Positions 6,647-16,616 are shown, numbered from the stretch's first letter. The stretch: 64,000 bases of DNA from Bacteroidota bacterium (GCA_030706145.1 JAUZPB010000005.1:1-64000), one strand, 5' to 3'. Numbers and translations: made by a program. Notes: a model not told the origin generated them from the letters alone.

Positions 6647-9149
6647 TTGGTCATTAACATTTTTCTCCATTATTCTATGCCTTGCCTTTGCCTCATCTTC
6701 TGAAGCTCAGATGGTAAAGAATCAATATAAGATACTTGGTATTTCTGTCGAAGGAAACAAATCGGCAGATGCCTCTACAATTATTGCTAATAGTGGTCTC
6801 AAAGTCGGTGATGAAATCGATGTGCCCAGTGACCAGACTATCAATGCTATCAGACAACTTTGGTCCCTTAATATCTTTTCTGATGCCCAGCTTTTAATTG
6901 ATAAGCAAATCGATAAAGGCATATTTCTGCTTATCAAAGTCAAAGAGTATCCGCGTGTAGAAAAAGTTGTTTTTGAAGGAAATGACGATATTAGCGAGAA
7001 AGATATTGAAGCTAAGGTTAGTTTTGTAAGAGGCCAGATATTAAAGCCTCAAGACATTATGAATTCTAAGACAAGGATTCTGGGGCTATACGAAGAAGAA
7101 GGATTATTAAATGCTACAGTTGAACCTCTAAAGTATACTTTCCTTGGTGCCGATACAACTAATGATGAAATTAAAGTTACATGGCGCAATTCGGCTGACT
7201 ATTCAGATGAGTATTCAACTACATACAATATAAAAGAAAATTCTAATAATTTTATTTCTAAAGTTAAAGATAGAATTCTTCTGAAATTTAAGATTAAAGA
7301 AGGCGATAAGGTTGTCGTAAGAAAAATTACTTTTACAGGCAACGATCACATTAGTAGTGATGACCTTAAAGGCGCTTTGAACGAGACATCTGAAAAAAAA
7401 TGGTGGAAATTCTGGAGCAGTTCGAAGTTAAATAAGAAAAAATACGAGGAAGATAAAAAAGCTCTGGCTGATTATTACAAGAAAAATGGCTATAGAGATT
7501 TTGACCTTCTTTCTGATTCACTGATCTATTCAAATGATAAAAAAGACGTTCAAATTGTTATTAATGTTTTTGAAGGTCCCCAGTATAAGATAAGAAACAT
7601 TACTTGGGAGGGGAATACAGTCTTTAAGGAATCTGTACTAAATGAAAGATTGGGTTTCGGAAAAGGGGATATTTATAACTATGAAAAGTTCATGCAGAAC
7701 CTTCATGGTAATGAAAAACAGAGCGATGTTGACGGTCTATATAAAGATAATGGTTACCTGATGTCTAACCTTAGAGCTGTGGAGACTAAAGTTGCTGAGG
7801 ATTCAGTTGATATTGACATTAAGGTTACTGAGAATAATCAGTTTAAAATTGGAAGAGTTGATATTACTGGTAACGACAAGACTAAAGATAAAGTTGTTAG
7901 AAGAGAGCTCTTTACTATTCCAAATGATTTTTTTAGCCGTAGTGCTTTATATACTAGTTTTCAACAGCTGGCAAACCTTGGCTACTTTAATCAGGAAAAA
8001 CTTTATAAAGAAGGCGCTGATTACTTCCCTGTAAATGACAGTACAGTTAATATTACTTATAAAGTTGAAGAAAAATCTAGTGACTACCTCAATGCCTCTG
8101 TCGGTTATAGCGGCAGTTTCGGTATGAGTGGTTCGGTGGGTGTGACATTAAAGAATTTTGCAATCGATCATCCTTTCTCCTTGGGTGGTGGCCAAATTCT
8201 TGACTTTAACTGGCAGTTTGGTGTAGGTAACTATTATAGGACTTTTACACTTGGCTTTACAGAGCCTTGGCTGATGGATACCCCAACTTTGCTTGGATTT
8301 GAGGTCTTTGATACCCGTCAGAGCTATTACTATGACCTTGCACAGTACGGTGGAACCATTCGTCTTGGCCGTAGATTAACTTGGCCTGATCACTACTTTA
8401 ATGTGCTTGGTTTCTTCAAATTTCAGCACAATGATATTAATTTCCCTTCGGGTTATTCTAGCTACTACTATTATGCAAATGGTAAATCTAAGCAGTATAC
8501 CTTGGGCGCATCTATTAGTAGAAAAGATATTGATAATCCTATCTTTCCATCTCAGGGCTCTAATGTATCTCTCGATGCTCAGATTTCTGGTGGACCGTTT
8601 CTCCCTGGCGATTTGAATTTCTATAAGTTGCAGTTTAGAGCTGAATGGTATAAGAGATTGTTTAATACAAACCGCATTGCTCTTTATACAGTCGCTGACC
8701 TTGGCTACTTAAATGAACTCGATGAAAAGACTAAGTCAAAGATTAATCCTGTCGATAAATTTTTTATGGGTGGTGCAGGCTTAAGTACTGGCCTTCCAAC
8801 TACTCCACTTAGAGGTTATGACGATAATCTAGTCGGTCCACATAGTGGTACTACTCCTCTTGGTGGAAATGTTCTTGTTAGATACACCGCAGAACTTAGA
8901 GCTGCTCTTGCTCTGGAACCTATTCCAATTTATGTCCTGGCATTTGCAGAAGCTGGAAATGTTTTTAAGAGCATCAGTCAAGACGCTAATCTTTTTGATT
9001 TGAAACGCTCGGTTGGCGTTGGTGCTAGACTAATGATCAATCCTATTGGTTTAATTGGATTCGATTTTGGTTATGGCTTTGATAGAAAGAGTGTCAGCGG
9101 TAACGACCCGGCCTGGATGTTCCATTTCCAATTTGGTAAAGGTTTTTAA
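6627..9149 (+). CDS. bamA: BamA, outer-membrane protein assembly factor
   Basis: An 840-residue Omp85 protein. It has a signal peptide cut as SSSEA|QMVK (A27/Q28), successive POTRA domains over about residues 33-470 (recognisable by repeats such as VRKITFTGNDHISSDDL, KIRNITWEGNTVF and KIGRVDITGNDKT), and a 16-strand-type barrel from about 490 to the terminal Phe. It would be the core of the machine that folds outer-membrane proteins. The POTRA region is longer than usual because of a lysine-rich insertion near residues 250-280 (KKWWKFWSSSKLNKKKYEED). It starts inside uppS and is followed by two chaperone genes, the usual Bacteroidota order. Confidence 0.95.
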   Translation: MLKTCLNWSLTFFSIILCLAFASSSEAQMVKNQYKILGISVEGNKSADASTIIANSGLKVGDEIDVPSDQTINAIRQLWSLNIFSDAQLLIDKQIDKGIFLLIKVKEYPRVEKVVFEGNDDISEKDIEAKVSFVRGQILKPQDIMNSKTRILGLYEEEGLLNATVEPLKYTFLGADTTNDEIKVTWRNSADYSDEYSTTYNIKENSNNFISKVKDRILLKFKIKEGDKVVVRKITFTGNDHISSDDLKGALNETSEKKWWKFWSSSKLNKKKYEEDKKALADYYKKNGYRDFDLLSDSLIYSNDKKDVQIVINVFEGPQYKIRNITWEGNTVFKESVLNERLGFGKGDIYNYEKFMQNLHGNEKQSDVDGLYKDNGYLMSNLRAVETKVAEDSVDIDIKVTENNQFKIGRVDITGNDKTKDKVVRRELFTIPNDFFSRSALYTSFQQLANLGYFNQEKLYKEGADYFPVNDSTVNITYKVEEKSSDYLNASVGYSGSFGMSGSVGVTLKNFAIDHPFSLGGGQILDFNWQFGVGNYYRTFTLGFTEPWLMDTPTLLGFEVFDTRQSYYYDLAQYGGTIRLGRRLTWPDHYFNVLGFFKFQHNDINFPSGYSSYYYYANGKSKQYTLGASISRKDIDNPIFPSQGSNVSLDAQISGGPFLPGDLNFYKLQFRAEWYKRLFNTNRIALYTVADLGYLNELDEKTKSKINPVDKFFMGGAGLSTGLPTTPLRGYDDNLVGPHSGTTPLGGNVLVRYTAELRAALALEPIPIYVLAFAEAGNVFKSISQDANLFDLKRSVGVGARLMINPIGLIGFDFGYGFDRKSVSGNDPAWMFHFQFGKGF

Positions 9150-9253
9150 TCCATTAGTGAAAAAAAATTTGCCAGATGCATTTTATTATCATAATTTTAC
9201 TGTCGTTATTTGACAGATGCTTTTAATAACAAAAAAAATATAGAGGTAAAAAG

Positions 9254-9781
9254 GTGAAAAAATTTCTCTTGATGATCGCCATGATCGGTTTTGGTGCAGT
9301 TAGCTTATTTGCACAAGCTCAACAACAGAAAATTGGCTTTGTTGATTCTCAAACAATTCTAAAGGCTCTTCCTGAAGCAATTAGGGCTCAAGGTCAGTTA
9401 GATGACTTAACTAAAAGGTATTATGCTCAGGCCGATAGTCTTACAGCTCAGCTTCAACAAATGTATGCTGATTATCAGAAACAGCAGGGTACTATGAAAG
9501 CTGCCCAGAAAAAAGAAAGTGAACAATCAATTGTCGCTAAACAACAGGAACTTGAAGGTTTTAAACAGCAGAAATTTGGCCAAAATGGTGAACTTGTAAA
9601 GAAAAATGAAGAACTCTTTAGCCCAATAAAAGATAGAATCTTAAAGGGAATTCAGGAAGTTGCTAAAGATGAAGGTATGACTTTTGTCTTTGATAAAACT
9701 GGCGATGCTATTCTTTTATATGCTGATACAACTTATGACGTTACTTTTAAAGTTCTTGATAAGTTGAAAAGAGGAAAATAA
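9254..9781 (+). CDS. OmpH/Skp-family periplasmic chaperone, first copy
   Basis: A 175-residue Skp-like protein: signal peptide cut at FA|QAQQQ (A20/Q21), a head strand KIGFVDSQTILKALPEA, a long helical tentacle rich in Gln, Lys and Glu (about 45-125), and a closing strand FVFDKTGDAILLYADTTYDVT. Skp trimers hold unfolded outer-membrane proteins on the way to BamA. The start is GTG, with AGAGG seven bases upstream. The second copy follows after 27 bases. Confidence 0.9.
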   Translation: MKKFLLMIAMIGFGAVSLFAQAQQQKIGFVDSQTILKALPEAIRAQGQLDDLTKRYYAQADSLTAQLQQMYADYQKQQGTMKAAQKKESEQSIVAKQQELEGFKQQKFGQNGELVKKNEELFSPIKDRILKGIQEVAKDEGMTFVFDKTGDAILLYADTTYDVTFKVLDKLKRGK

Positions 9782-9808
9782 TAATTAATCCTAATTCTTG
9801 GGTATACC

Positions 9809-10324
9809 ATGAAAAAATATTCTTTTATCATCGCTCTATTTTTGTTCTTTGGTTTTACAAAGCTTGTTAATGCCCAGCTTAAGATTGGGTTTGTCGATTC
9901 AGATACAATTATGGACAAACTTCCTGATGCTCAGGACGCCCAGCAGAAACTTGATGCTATTATTAAAGACTGGCAATCTGAGCTAAACAAACTTGAAAAA
10001 GACTGGAAAGATAGATATGACGACTATGAGAAACGTAAGCTTATTATGAGTGACCAGACTAGGGCTGAAACTGAAGCCGAACTGGTTAAATTAGAAGAGA
10101 AAATGAATGACTATAGGCAGAAAAAGTTCGGTACTAATGGTGAACTTTTTCAAAAACAGGACGAATTTATGAAACCTATTCAGAACAGAGTCTTTGATGC
10201 TATAAAGAAAGTTGCCGAAGAACAGGACTTTGATTTTGTCTTCGACAGAAGCGGTGATGTTCTTTTTCTTTATGCCAAGGAAAAATACGATATAACAAAT
10301 CTTGTTCTTGATAAACTTAAATAA
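9809..10324 (+). CDS. OmpH/Skp-family periplasmic chaperone, second copy
   Basis: A 171-residue paralogue of the gene before it. Signal peptide cut at NA|QLKIG (A22/Q23), head strand KIGFVDSDTIMDKLPDA, helical tentacle with more charged residues (Lys, Asp, Glu) than the first copy, and closing strand FVFDRSGDVLFLYAKEKYDIT. The two copies share the head sequence but differ along the tentacle, so they are an old duplication and may serve different clients or form mixed trimers. Six bases separate it from lpxD. Confidence 0.9.
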   Translation: MKKYSFIIALFLFFGFTKLVNAQLKIGFVDSDTIMDKLPDAQDAQQKLDAIIKDWQSELNKLEKDWKDRYDDYEKRKLIMSDQTRAETEAELVKLEEKMNDYRQKKFGTNGELFQKQDEFMKPIQNRVFDAIKKVAEEQDFDFVFDRSGDVLFLYAKEKYDITNLVLDKLK

Positions 10325-10330
10325 TGCTTA

Positions 10331-11392
10331 ATGAAAGTAAAAATAAAAGAAGTCGCCGACTTAGTCGGCGGCACACTAACTGGTGATGAAAATGTTTTTT
10401 TAGAAAACATATCAAAAATTGAAGAAGCCCTCCCAGGCGACTTAACATTTCTTTATCTGCCTGCATATGAAAAATATTTCCCAACTACAAAAGCCTCTGC
10501 TATTCTGGTAAAAACTGGTTTTCCTAAAGTTAGAGGTGATATTGCATATATTGAGGTCCCAAGCCCAAATACTGCTCTCCTTAAAGTAATTAATCATTTC
10601 TTTAAACCTGATTTTAATCTGCAGGGAGTTGACCAAACTGCTTTTATTGACCCCTCAGCTAGTATTGGTGAGAACGTCTCTATAGGAAAAAATGTAGTCA
10701 TATCTTCTGGATGCAAAATTGGCGATAATGCTAAAATATACCATAATTGTGTCCTCTTGGATAATGTTGAGATTGGTAATGATTGCTTGATCTTTCCTAA
10801 TGTGAGTATTCGGGAAAAATGCAGGATTGGAAATAGAGTGATAATTCATTCAGGTACCGTTATTGGTTCTGATGGCTTTGGCTATAACCCTGATAAGGAC
10901 GGAGTATATCAGAAAGTACCTCAGATTGGAATTGTAATAATTGAAGATGATGTGGAGCTCGGAGCTAATGTTTGCATTGATAGGGCATCAATTGGTACAA
11001 CGTTGATAAAACATGGTACTAAAATTGACAACCTCGTTCAGGTAGCTCATAATGTTGTAATTGGAGAAAATACGGCAATTTCTGCTCAATCTGGTATTTC
11101 AGGCAGTACAAAGGTTGGAAAAAATTGTATATTTGCAGGTCAGGTTGGTGTGGCTGGTCATCTTGAAATTACCGATAGAGTAATTATCGCTGCTCAATCC
11201 GGAGTCTCTAAGAGCTTGACTAAGTCAGCTACCTATTTTGGTTCACCTGCTAAAGAACATAGACATGCTTTAAAGCTGGAAGCGCATATCAGAAACCTTC
11301 CCGAGCAGTCAGTTAAAATAAAAGAGCTGGAGAATCAACTGAAAGAACTACAAGAAAAATTTAATAAATTGAGTGAAAGGGGAAATTTTTGA
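10331..11392 (+). CDS. lpxD: UDP-3-O-acylglucosamine N-acyltransferase
   Basis: A 353-residue left-handed beta-helix acyltransferase of lipid A synthesis. It adds the second, N-linked acyl chain to UDP-3-O-acylglucosamine. The N-terminal uridine-binding domain spans about 1-105, then hexapeptide repeats (IGENVSIGKNVVI..., IGNDCLIFPNVSI...) run to about 310, with the active-site segment around VQVAHNVVIGENTAISAQSGISGS including the catalytic His in VAHN. A short C-terminal coiled coil (about 320-350) ends the protein. The stop codon overlaps the start of lpxC-fabZ as TGATG. Confidence 0.96.
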   Translation: MKVKIKEVADLVGGTLTGDENVFLENISKIEEALPGDLTFLYLPAYEKYFPTTKASAILVKTGFPKVRGDIAYIEVPSPNTALLKVINHFFKPDFNLQGVDQTAFIDPSASIGENVSIGKNVVISSGCKIGDNAKIYHNCVLLDNVEIGNDCLIFPNVSIREKCRIGNRVIIHSGTVIGSDGFGYNPDKDGVYQKVPQIGIVIIEDDVELGANVCIDRASIGTTLIKHGTKIDNLVQVAHNVVIGENTAISAQSGISGSTKVGKNCIFAGQVGVAGHLEITDRVIIAAQSGVSKSLTKSATYFGSPAKEHRHALKLEAHIRNLPEQSVKIKELENQLKELQEKFNKLSERGNF

Positions 11393-12804
11393 TGCTTGAA
11401 AGACAGAGAACTATTGCTAAGGATGTCTCAATTTCTGGTAGGGGATTGCATACAGGTACTTGCTGTACAATGACTTTCAAACCTGCAGGGGAGAACTGTG
11501 GTATTAAGTTTGTACGTACTGATCTTGGCGGAAATCCTGAGATCCCAGCGATTGCAGAAAATGTGATTGATATTTCAAGAGGAACCACTATTGGAATTGG
11601 CGAAGCTAAAGTTCATACAGTTGAACACGTGCTTGCTGCTATTGTTGGCCTGCAGATTGATAATATTACTATTGAATTAGATGGTATGGAACCCCCTATT
11701 TGTGATGGTAGTGCTATGCCTTATGTAAATATTCTTATGGAAGCTGGCTTTTTGCAGCAGGAAGCTCCAAAAGATTATTTGATAATTGATGAAACTGTTC
11801 AGTATCACAACGAGGAAGGTCAAATTGATATTGTGGCTCTTCCATTGGATAACTTCAGAGTTACTGTAATGGTTGACTACCAGAATCCCGCACTTGGAAG
11901 TCAGCATAGTGGTCTGTTCGATCTCGAAAAAGAATTTGTTACTGAATTTGCTCCTGCCAGAACTTTTAGTTTCTTAAGTGAAATTGAGTCTTTGGCTAAC
12001 CGTGGACTTATTAAAGGTGGGAGTCTTGATAATGCCGTAGTTATAGTTGACAAAAAGATGAACGACGATGAACTAGTTGAATTATCACAGAAAATTGGTC
12101 TTGAAGGGAAAATTACAATTGGTAGCACTGGATTCTTAAACGATAAGACTCTTAGATTTAGAAATGAACCTGTCCGTCATAAGCTTCTTGATATGATGGG
12201 TGATCTTGCTCTTATCGGTGCTCCAATAAAGGCTCAGATACTTGCTGCTAGACCAGGGCATAAGGCCAATGTTGAATTTGCAAAACAGATTAGAAAACTC
12301 TATCAGCAGAAAAAACTGGTTAAAAAATATCAGTTTGTAAAGACTGAAGGCGTTGTTTTTGATACTGATGCTATTCTGAGAATTCTTCCTCACCGTTATC
12401 CTTTCCTTTTGGTCGATAAAATTGTACACCTTGACTTCGATAAGAAAGTTGTGGGAGTCAAATCTGTTACAATAAATGAACCATTCTTCCCTGGGCATTT
12501 CCCAGGTCAGCCTATAATGCCAGGGGTCCTAATTCTTGAAGCAATGGCTCAAACTGGTGGCATTCTGCTGTTAAATTCTTTCCCTGACCCATCTAAAAAA
12601 CTTGTCATGTTCATGCAGATAAACAACGTCAAGTTTCGTAAACCTGTTAAACCAGGTGACCAGATTGTTATGGAAGTTGAATTGCTAAATAAAAGAAGTA
12701 AAACTGCTGTCCTCTCTGCAAAGGCTTATGTTGATGGACTTCTTACTACAGAAGCAGAATTTATGGCTGCTATTGTTGATAAAAATGAACCTGCAGAAAA
12801 GTAA
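11392..12804 (+). CDS. lpxC-fabZ: bifunctional LpxC deacetylase / FabZ dehydratase
   Basis: A 470-residue fusion. Residues about 1-315 are LpxC, the zinc-dependent UDP-3-O-acyl-GlcNAc deacetylase and committed step of lipid A synthesis, with metal ligand region HTVEHVLAAI and the late active-site His in PGHKAN. Residues about 325-470 are FabZ, the 3-hydroxyacyl-ACP dehydratase, with LPHRYPFLLVD and the active-site GHFPGQPIMPGVL plus a following Glu. The fusion ties the enzyme that consumes hydroxyacyl-derived product to the one competing for hydroxyacyl-ACP, and is known in Bacteroidota and relatives. The ATG overlapping the lpxD stop, with AGGGG upstream, is chosen over the TTG one codon earlier. 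Confidence 0.96.
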   Translation: MLERQRTIAKDVSISGRGLHTGTCCTMTFKPAGENCGIKFVRTDLGGNPEIPAIAENVIDISRGTTIGIGEAKVHTVEHVLAAIVGLQIDNITIELDGMEPPICDGSAMPYVNILMEAGFLQQEAPKDYLIIDETVQYHNEEGQIDIVALPLDNFRVTVMVDYQNPALGSQHSGLFDLEKEFVTEFAPARTFSFLSEIESLANRGLIKGGSLDNAVVIVDKKMNDDELVELSQKIGLEGKITIGSTGFLNDKTLRFRNEPVRHKLLDMMGDLALIGAPIKAQILAARPGHKANVEFAKQIRKLYQQKKLVKKYQFVKTEGVVFDTDAILRILPHRYPFLLVDKIVHLDFDKKVVGVKSVTINEPFFPGHFPGQPIMPGVLILEAMAQTGGILLLNSFPDPSKKLVMFMQINNVKFRKPVKPGDQIVMEVELLNKRSKTAVLSAKAYVDGLLTTEAEFMAAIVDKNEPAEK

Positions 12805-12864
12805 AAAAAATCGTACTTTTAGGCAGAAAATTATAAACTTATAAACATTTATAAAGATAAGAAC

Positions 12865-13641
12865 ATGACTAATATTCACCCGACTGCAATTGTTAGCCCC
12901 AAGGCAAGATTATGTGAGAATTTGACCGTAGGACCTTATGCAATTATACACGACGATGTTGAAATTGGCAATAACTGCTCCATTGGACCGCATGCAGTTA
13001 TTTATGATGGAGCCCGAATTGGTAATAATGTTAGAATATATCAGGGAGCTTCAATTTCTCATGTCCCTCAAGACTTAAAGTTCGATGGTGGACCAACTGA
13101 ATTTATTATTGGCGATAATACTACTATTCATGAATATGTTACACTTCACAGAGGCACTCATGAAACAGGTAAGTCTGTAATTGGTAAAAACTGCCTCTTT
13201 ATGGCTTATACTCATATAGCCCATGACTGTAGGGTTGGTGATAATTGTATTATTGCTAATGGAGTTCAGGTTGGCGGTCATGCTGTTATTGAAGATTGGG
13301 TTACAATCGGCGGGATGACTCCAGTGCATCAGTTTTGTAAGATCGGTCAGCACTCTATGATCGGTGGAGGATTTCGTGTCGTTCAAGATATCCCTCCTTT
13401 TATTCTTGCTGGTAATGAACCACTTACTTACAGTGGCTTGAATATCATTGGCTTAAGACGCCGTGGATTCAGTAACGAGGATATTAATATCTTAAAACTG
13501 GCTTATACTTATATCTATAATTCAGGCTTAAATTTCTCAAAAGGAAAAGAAAAAGTCCAGCAAGAGCTCGGTTATCATCCTCTGGTTCAGAAAATTCTTG
13601 AATTCATGAGTAAAAGTAAAAGAGGCATTATCAATAAATGA
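12865..13641 (+). CDS. lpxA: UDP-N-acetylglucosamine O-acyltransferase
   Basis: A 258-residue hexapeptide-repeat acyltransferase, the first enzyme of lipid A synthesis. Signatures: IHPTAIVSPKARL at the start, repeats through about residue 190, the catalytic His in MAYTHIAHDC, and the LpxA-specific ISHVPQDLKF and NIIGLRRRGF. It is the normal length. Its last four bases overlap the following lipoyl/octanoyl transferase start as ATGA, so the operon continues. Confidence 0.96.
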   Translation: MTNIHPTAIVSPKARLCENLTVGPYAIIHDDVEIGNNCSIGPHAVIYDGARIGNNVRIYQGASISHVPQDLKFDGGPTEFIIGDNTTIHEYVTLHRGTHETGKSVIGKNCLFMAYTHIAHDCRVGDNCIIANGVQVGGHAVIEDWVTIGGMTPVHQFCKIGQHSMIGGGFRVVQDIPPFILAGNEPLTYSGLNIIGLRRRGFSNEDINILKLAYTYIYNSGLNFSKGKEKVQQELGYHPLVQKILEFMSKSKRGIINK

Positions 13642-14402
13642 AATGGTACCTGATTAACACAGGTTTTAATACCGGCAAGTATAATATGGACTATGACATT
13701 CAACTTGCCGGTAAAGCTTCCGATAACCAGGCCTTTCTTAGATTCTACAGATGGAACCCCTATTGTATCTCTCTCGGAGCAAACCAGAAATTTGAAGATA
13801 TTGACTCAATGAAAGCAGAACTTTGCGGCTTGGATATTGTAAAAAGACCAACCGGAGGTCGCGCAATTCTCCATGCAGAGGAACTGACTTATTCTGTAGT
13901 TATTCCAACATCTGCTCAGATTTCGTCAACTGAAATCTATAGACGCGTCAGTCTTGCTCTCGTTTCAGGCCTAAGACATTATAACAACCTTCTTAATAAA
14001 GTCGAATTGGAAACTCTTCAGCCTAATTTTGCTGACCTTCTTAAGAACCCTTCCGGAATGGTTTGTTTCGGTAGTACTGCAAAAAGCGAAGTCAAATTCA
14101 ATGGATTAAAACTCATCGGTAGTGCTCAACGTAAAATGGGACATGTTATTTTGCAGCATGGGTCTATCTTATGCGGAGACTTTCACATAAAATTAGCTGA
14201 ATTTCTTAATCTTCCCGATGAACAGAGCAATATTATTAAGAATGAAATGATAAGTAAAACCATTGACCTTAAAAGCATTCTAAATGTAGAGATTGATTAT
14301 GATATGCTTACTGAGTATATCACCATGGGGTTTGAATCGGAATTTGGAATAGAATTTGAAAATGTTGTCCCTGATAATATTATTTATAATAATGTTACTT
14401 AA
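13638..14402 (+). CDS. octanoyltransferase / lipoate-protein ligase family (LipM-like)
   Basis: A 254-residue BPL/LplA/LipB-fold enzyme that attaches octanoyl or lipoyl groups to carrier proteins. Motifs: RRPTGGRAILH-like KRPTGGRAILHAEELTYS, then GMVCFGSTAKSEV with Cys143, the conserved lysine K158 in NGLKLIGSAQRK, and ILQHGSIL. The Cys plus GSAQ...LQHGSI arrangement matches LipM-type octanoyltransferases more than ATP-using LplA ligases. No separate lplA C-terminal domain is present. It is joined to lpxA by an ATGA overlap, an unusual partner for lipid A genes; both use acyl-ACP as donor if the LipM assignment is right. Confidence 0.8.
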   Translation: MKWYLINTGFNTGKYNMDYDIQLAGKASDNQAFLRFYRWNPYCISLGANQKFEDIDSMKAELCGLDIVKRPTGGRAILHAEELTYSVVIPTSAQISSTEIYRRVSLALVSGLRHYNNLLNKVELETLQPNFADLLKNPSGMVCFGSTAKSEVKFNGLKLIGSAQRKMGHVILQHGSILCGDFHIKLAEFLNLPDEQSNIIKNEMISKTIDLKSILNVEIDYDMLTEYITMGFESEFGIEFENVVPDNIIYNNVT

Positions 14403-14496
14403 TTTTCGTATTTGCATTAAATTTGTCCAATATTTAAGTTAACTTGAAACTTATCGATATCACTGTTTTTTGCAATTAAACTTTAAAGCTTAAAAA

Positions 14497-15312
14497 ATGA
14501 GCACATATACGGATTTTAGAAAAATAACTACTCAAACATTATTCCTTTCGAAAACAAAAGGGATTAAAATCTCTGCTCTTACAGCTTATGACTTTATTAC
14601 TGCAAAACTTTTGGATCAGGCCGGTATTGATATTATCTTAGTTGGCGATTCTCTTAGTAATGTTTTTCAGGGAAATGAAACTACTCTTCCTGTTACTATG
14701 GATGAAATGATATATCATACCAAAGCTGTTACAAAAGGAGTCGACCGCGCAATGGTTGTTGTTGATATGCCATTTATGTCATACCAGACAAACATTGATG
14801 AGGCATTTCGTAATGCAGGAAGGATTATGAAGGAAACCTCCGCCGGTGGTGTTAAACTTGAAGGGGGAGAAAGAGTAGCTGAAACTGTTAGAAAAATAAC
14901 TCAGGCCGGTATCCCTGTCATGGGCCATATGGGACTTACACCTCAGAGCATACATCAGTTCGGAAGTTATAAGGCACGCGGCAAGGATGAAGAGGAAGCT
15001 AAACAGATTATTAAAGATGCGAAGATACTTGAACAAGCAGGCGCTTTTTCAATTGTACTTGAGAAAATTCCTGCTCAGCTTGCTAAAACTGTTACAGAAA
15101 GCATTTCAATCCCTACAATTGGCATTGGCGCCGGAATGCACTGTGATGGACAAATACTTGTTACTCCGGATATGCTTGGCTTGAATGTCGATTTTCACCC
15201 AAGATTCGTTCGGCATTATGCTGAACTTGCTGAAGTTATGATCCAAGCAGTAAAGAATTATGTTAAAGATGTGAAGGAAAAACAGTTCCCATCTGAACAG
15301 GAAAGCTACTAA
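14497..15312 (+). CDS. panB: 3-methyl-2-oxobutanoate hydroxymethyltransferase
   Basis: A 271-residue TIM-barrel enzyme, first step of pantothenate (and so CoA) synthesis: it adds a hydroxymethyl group from methylenetetrahydrofolate to 2-oxoisovalerate. Signatures are [25 protein letters not shown], metal-binding Asp in [28 protein letters not shown] and IPTIGIGAG. Full length. It lies 94 bases after the octanoyltransferase gene, at the end of the envelope run; panC and panD are not in the window. Confidence 0.95.
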   Translation: MSTYTDFRKITTQTLFLSKTKGIKISALTAYDFITAKLLDQAGIDIILVGDSLSNVFQGNETTLPVTMDEMIYHTKAVTKGVDRAMVVVDMPFMSYQTNIDEAFRNAGRIMKETSAGGVKLEGGERVAETVRKITQAGIPVMGHMGLTPQSIHQFGSYKARGKDEEEAKQIIKDAKILEQAGAFSIVLEKIPAQLAKTVTESISIPTIGIGAGMHCDGQILVTPDMLGLNVDFHPRFVRHYAELAEVMIQAVKNYVKDVKEKQFPSEQESY

Positions 15313-15434
15313 AATGTGACTCGTAACTTTCTTTAGTATTTGGATTTGTAATGCTTAACTTTTATTAATTTGCTACAATTGAAATTTTAATACAATGATT
15401 AGATGATAATTATCAGGAAAAATTTTTAAGGATT

Positions 15435-16553
15435 ATGCGAAAGATATTTTTTATTGCCCTATTGTTCTTCACTACCGCAGGATTTTTAACTGCGCAGGAA
15501 AAACCTCAGATAGTATCATATCTGGATAGTACTTCTGTAAACCAAATTACAGGAGATGAAAATGAACTCTGGATCGCTACCTATGGGCGCGGCATTTACC
15601 ATTACATTAAAAGCTCGGATAAATGGGAAAACTTCTCTACTGCAATGGGGAATCTTCAACAGGACTTCTTCTATTGTATAAGCTATAATAAAGATTTTGT
15701 TTGGGCAGGGTGTAGTGATGGTCTGTTCATTTATGATAGAAAACATAATATCTGGCTTAAGAGAAAGTTCGGAAAAGGTGGTGAAATGGGCAACTGGGTC
15801 CGTGCACTGGCTTTCGACAAATCTACAAATACACTTTGGATTGGCCGTTTCAAATATTTGTCGAGACTTGAACTAAATAACCAAAGATTCTCTGATATTG
15901 ACCTTACCGTTAATGAAGATGCTAAGACCAACAATATTAAATCAATTAAACTTGATGGTGATAGTGTAGCATGGTTTGGGACAGAAGTTGGTATTCATAA
16001 GTATAATAAATCTAAAGATATAGAAGACCCATCTTCTCGCCAGTTTATTACAAATAAAACAAATTCTTTTAATGGTGATGGAGATGTAATCTCTCTTTCT
16101 GACATATTATTTGAATCCAGAAATATTTGGTTTGGCCTTGATGAATTTGTTACTTTTCAAAAACCCAATTTTAATATAGGTGGGATATATTGTTATAACC
16201 GCAAAATTGACTGGAGAAGATTTGATAAATACACTGGAATGAGCGCAAATGGAGTTTACTGTCTGGCTCGTACAGGTAATATTATTTGGGCTAGTTTATA
16301 TGAGTTTAATAAAAAAAATAAAGAACAAGTTGGACAGGGAATCGCTCTTATTAACAGAATTACCAAAAGTGTTACTAAGGTTAGTAAGGATGAGCTAAAT
16401 CTTCGTTCTGATAAAATAATTTCTATGTTCTTTGACGGCAATTATATGTGGCTTGGTACAGAAGCCGGATTGCTTAAAGTCAAAATTACAAACGATTTTG
16501 CCACACTTAGGGTCGATGGCCTTAGGGTTGAAAACAATAAAAAAAGAAGCTAA
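15435..16553 (+). CDS. secreted beta-propeller protein (two-component-regulator propeller type)
   Basis: A 372-residue exported protein with a signal peptide cut at LTA|QEKPQ (A20/Q21). The rest is built of propeller repeats of the kind ELWIATYGRGIYHY, FVWAGCSDGLFIYD, TLWIGRFKYLSRL, VAWFGTEVGIHKY and YMWLGTEAGLLKV, which are typical of the sensor part of hybrid two-component systems. Here there is no membrane helix, kinase or DNA-binding domain, so it is a stand-alone periplasmic or surface propeller. What it binds is unknown. A clear terminator follows. Confidence 0.75.
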   Translation: MRKIFFIALLFFTTAGFLTAQEKPQIVSYLDSTSVNQITGDENELWIATYGRGIYHYIKSSDKWENFSTAMGNLQQDFFYCISYNKDFVWAGCSDGLFIYDRKHNIWLKRKFGKGGEMGNWVRALAFDKSTNTLWIGRFKYLSRLELNNQRFSDIDLTVNEDAKTNNIKSIKLDGDSVAWFGTEVGIHKYNKSKDIEDPSSRQFITNKTNSFNGDGDVISLSDILFESRNIWFGLDEFVTFQKPNFNIGGIYCYNRKIDWRRFDKYTGMSANGVYCLARTGNIIWASLYEFNKKNKEQVGQGIALINRITKSVTKVSKDELNLRSDKIISMFFDGNYMWLGTEAGLLKVKITNDFATLRVDGLRVENNKKRS

Positions 16554-16570
16554 ATACAAACTTTGAAAAT

Positions 16571-16616
16571 GAATCATCAGGCCCGTTTTCCATTTCTGAC
16601 CTGATGATTCTCTTTC
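16571..16616 (+). terminator. intrinsic terminator of the propeller gene
   Basis: A perfect 11-bp stem, GAATCATCAGG (16571-16581) with CCTGATGATTC (16600-16610), loop of 18 bases, then TCTTTCC. The T run is weak but the stem is clear. Confidence 0.7.
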
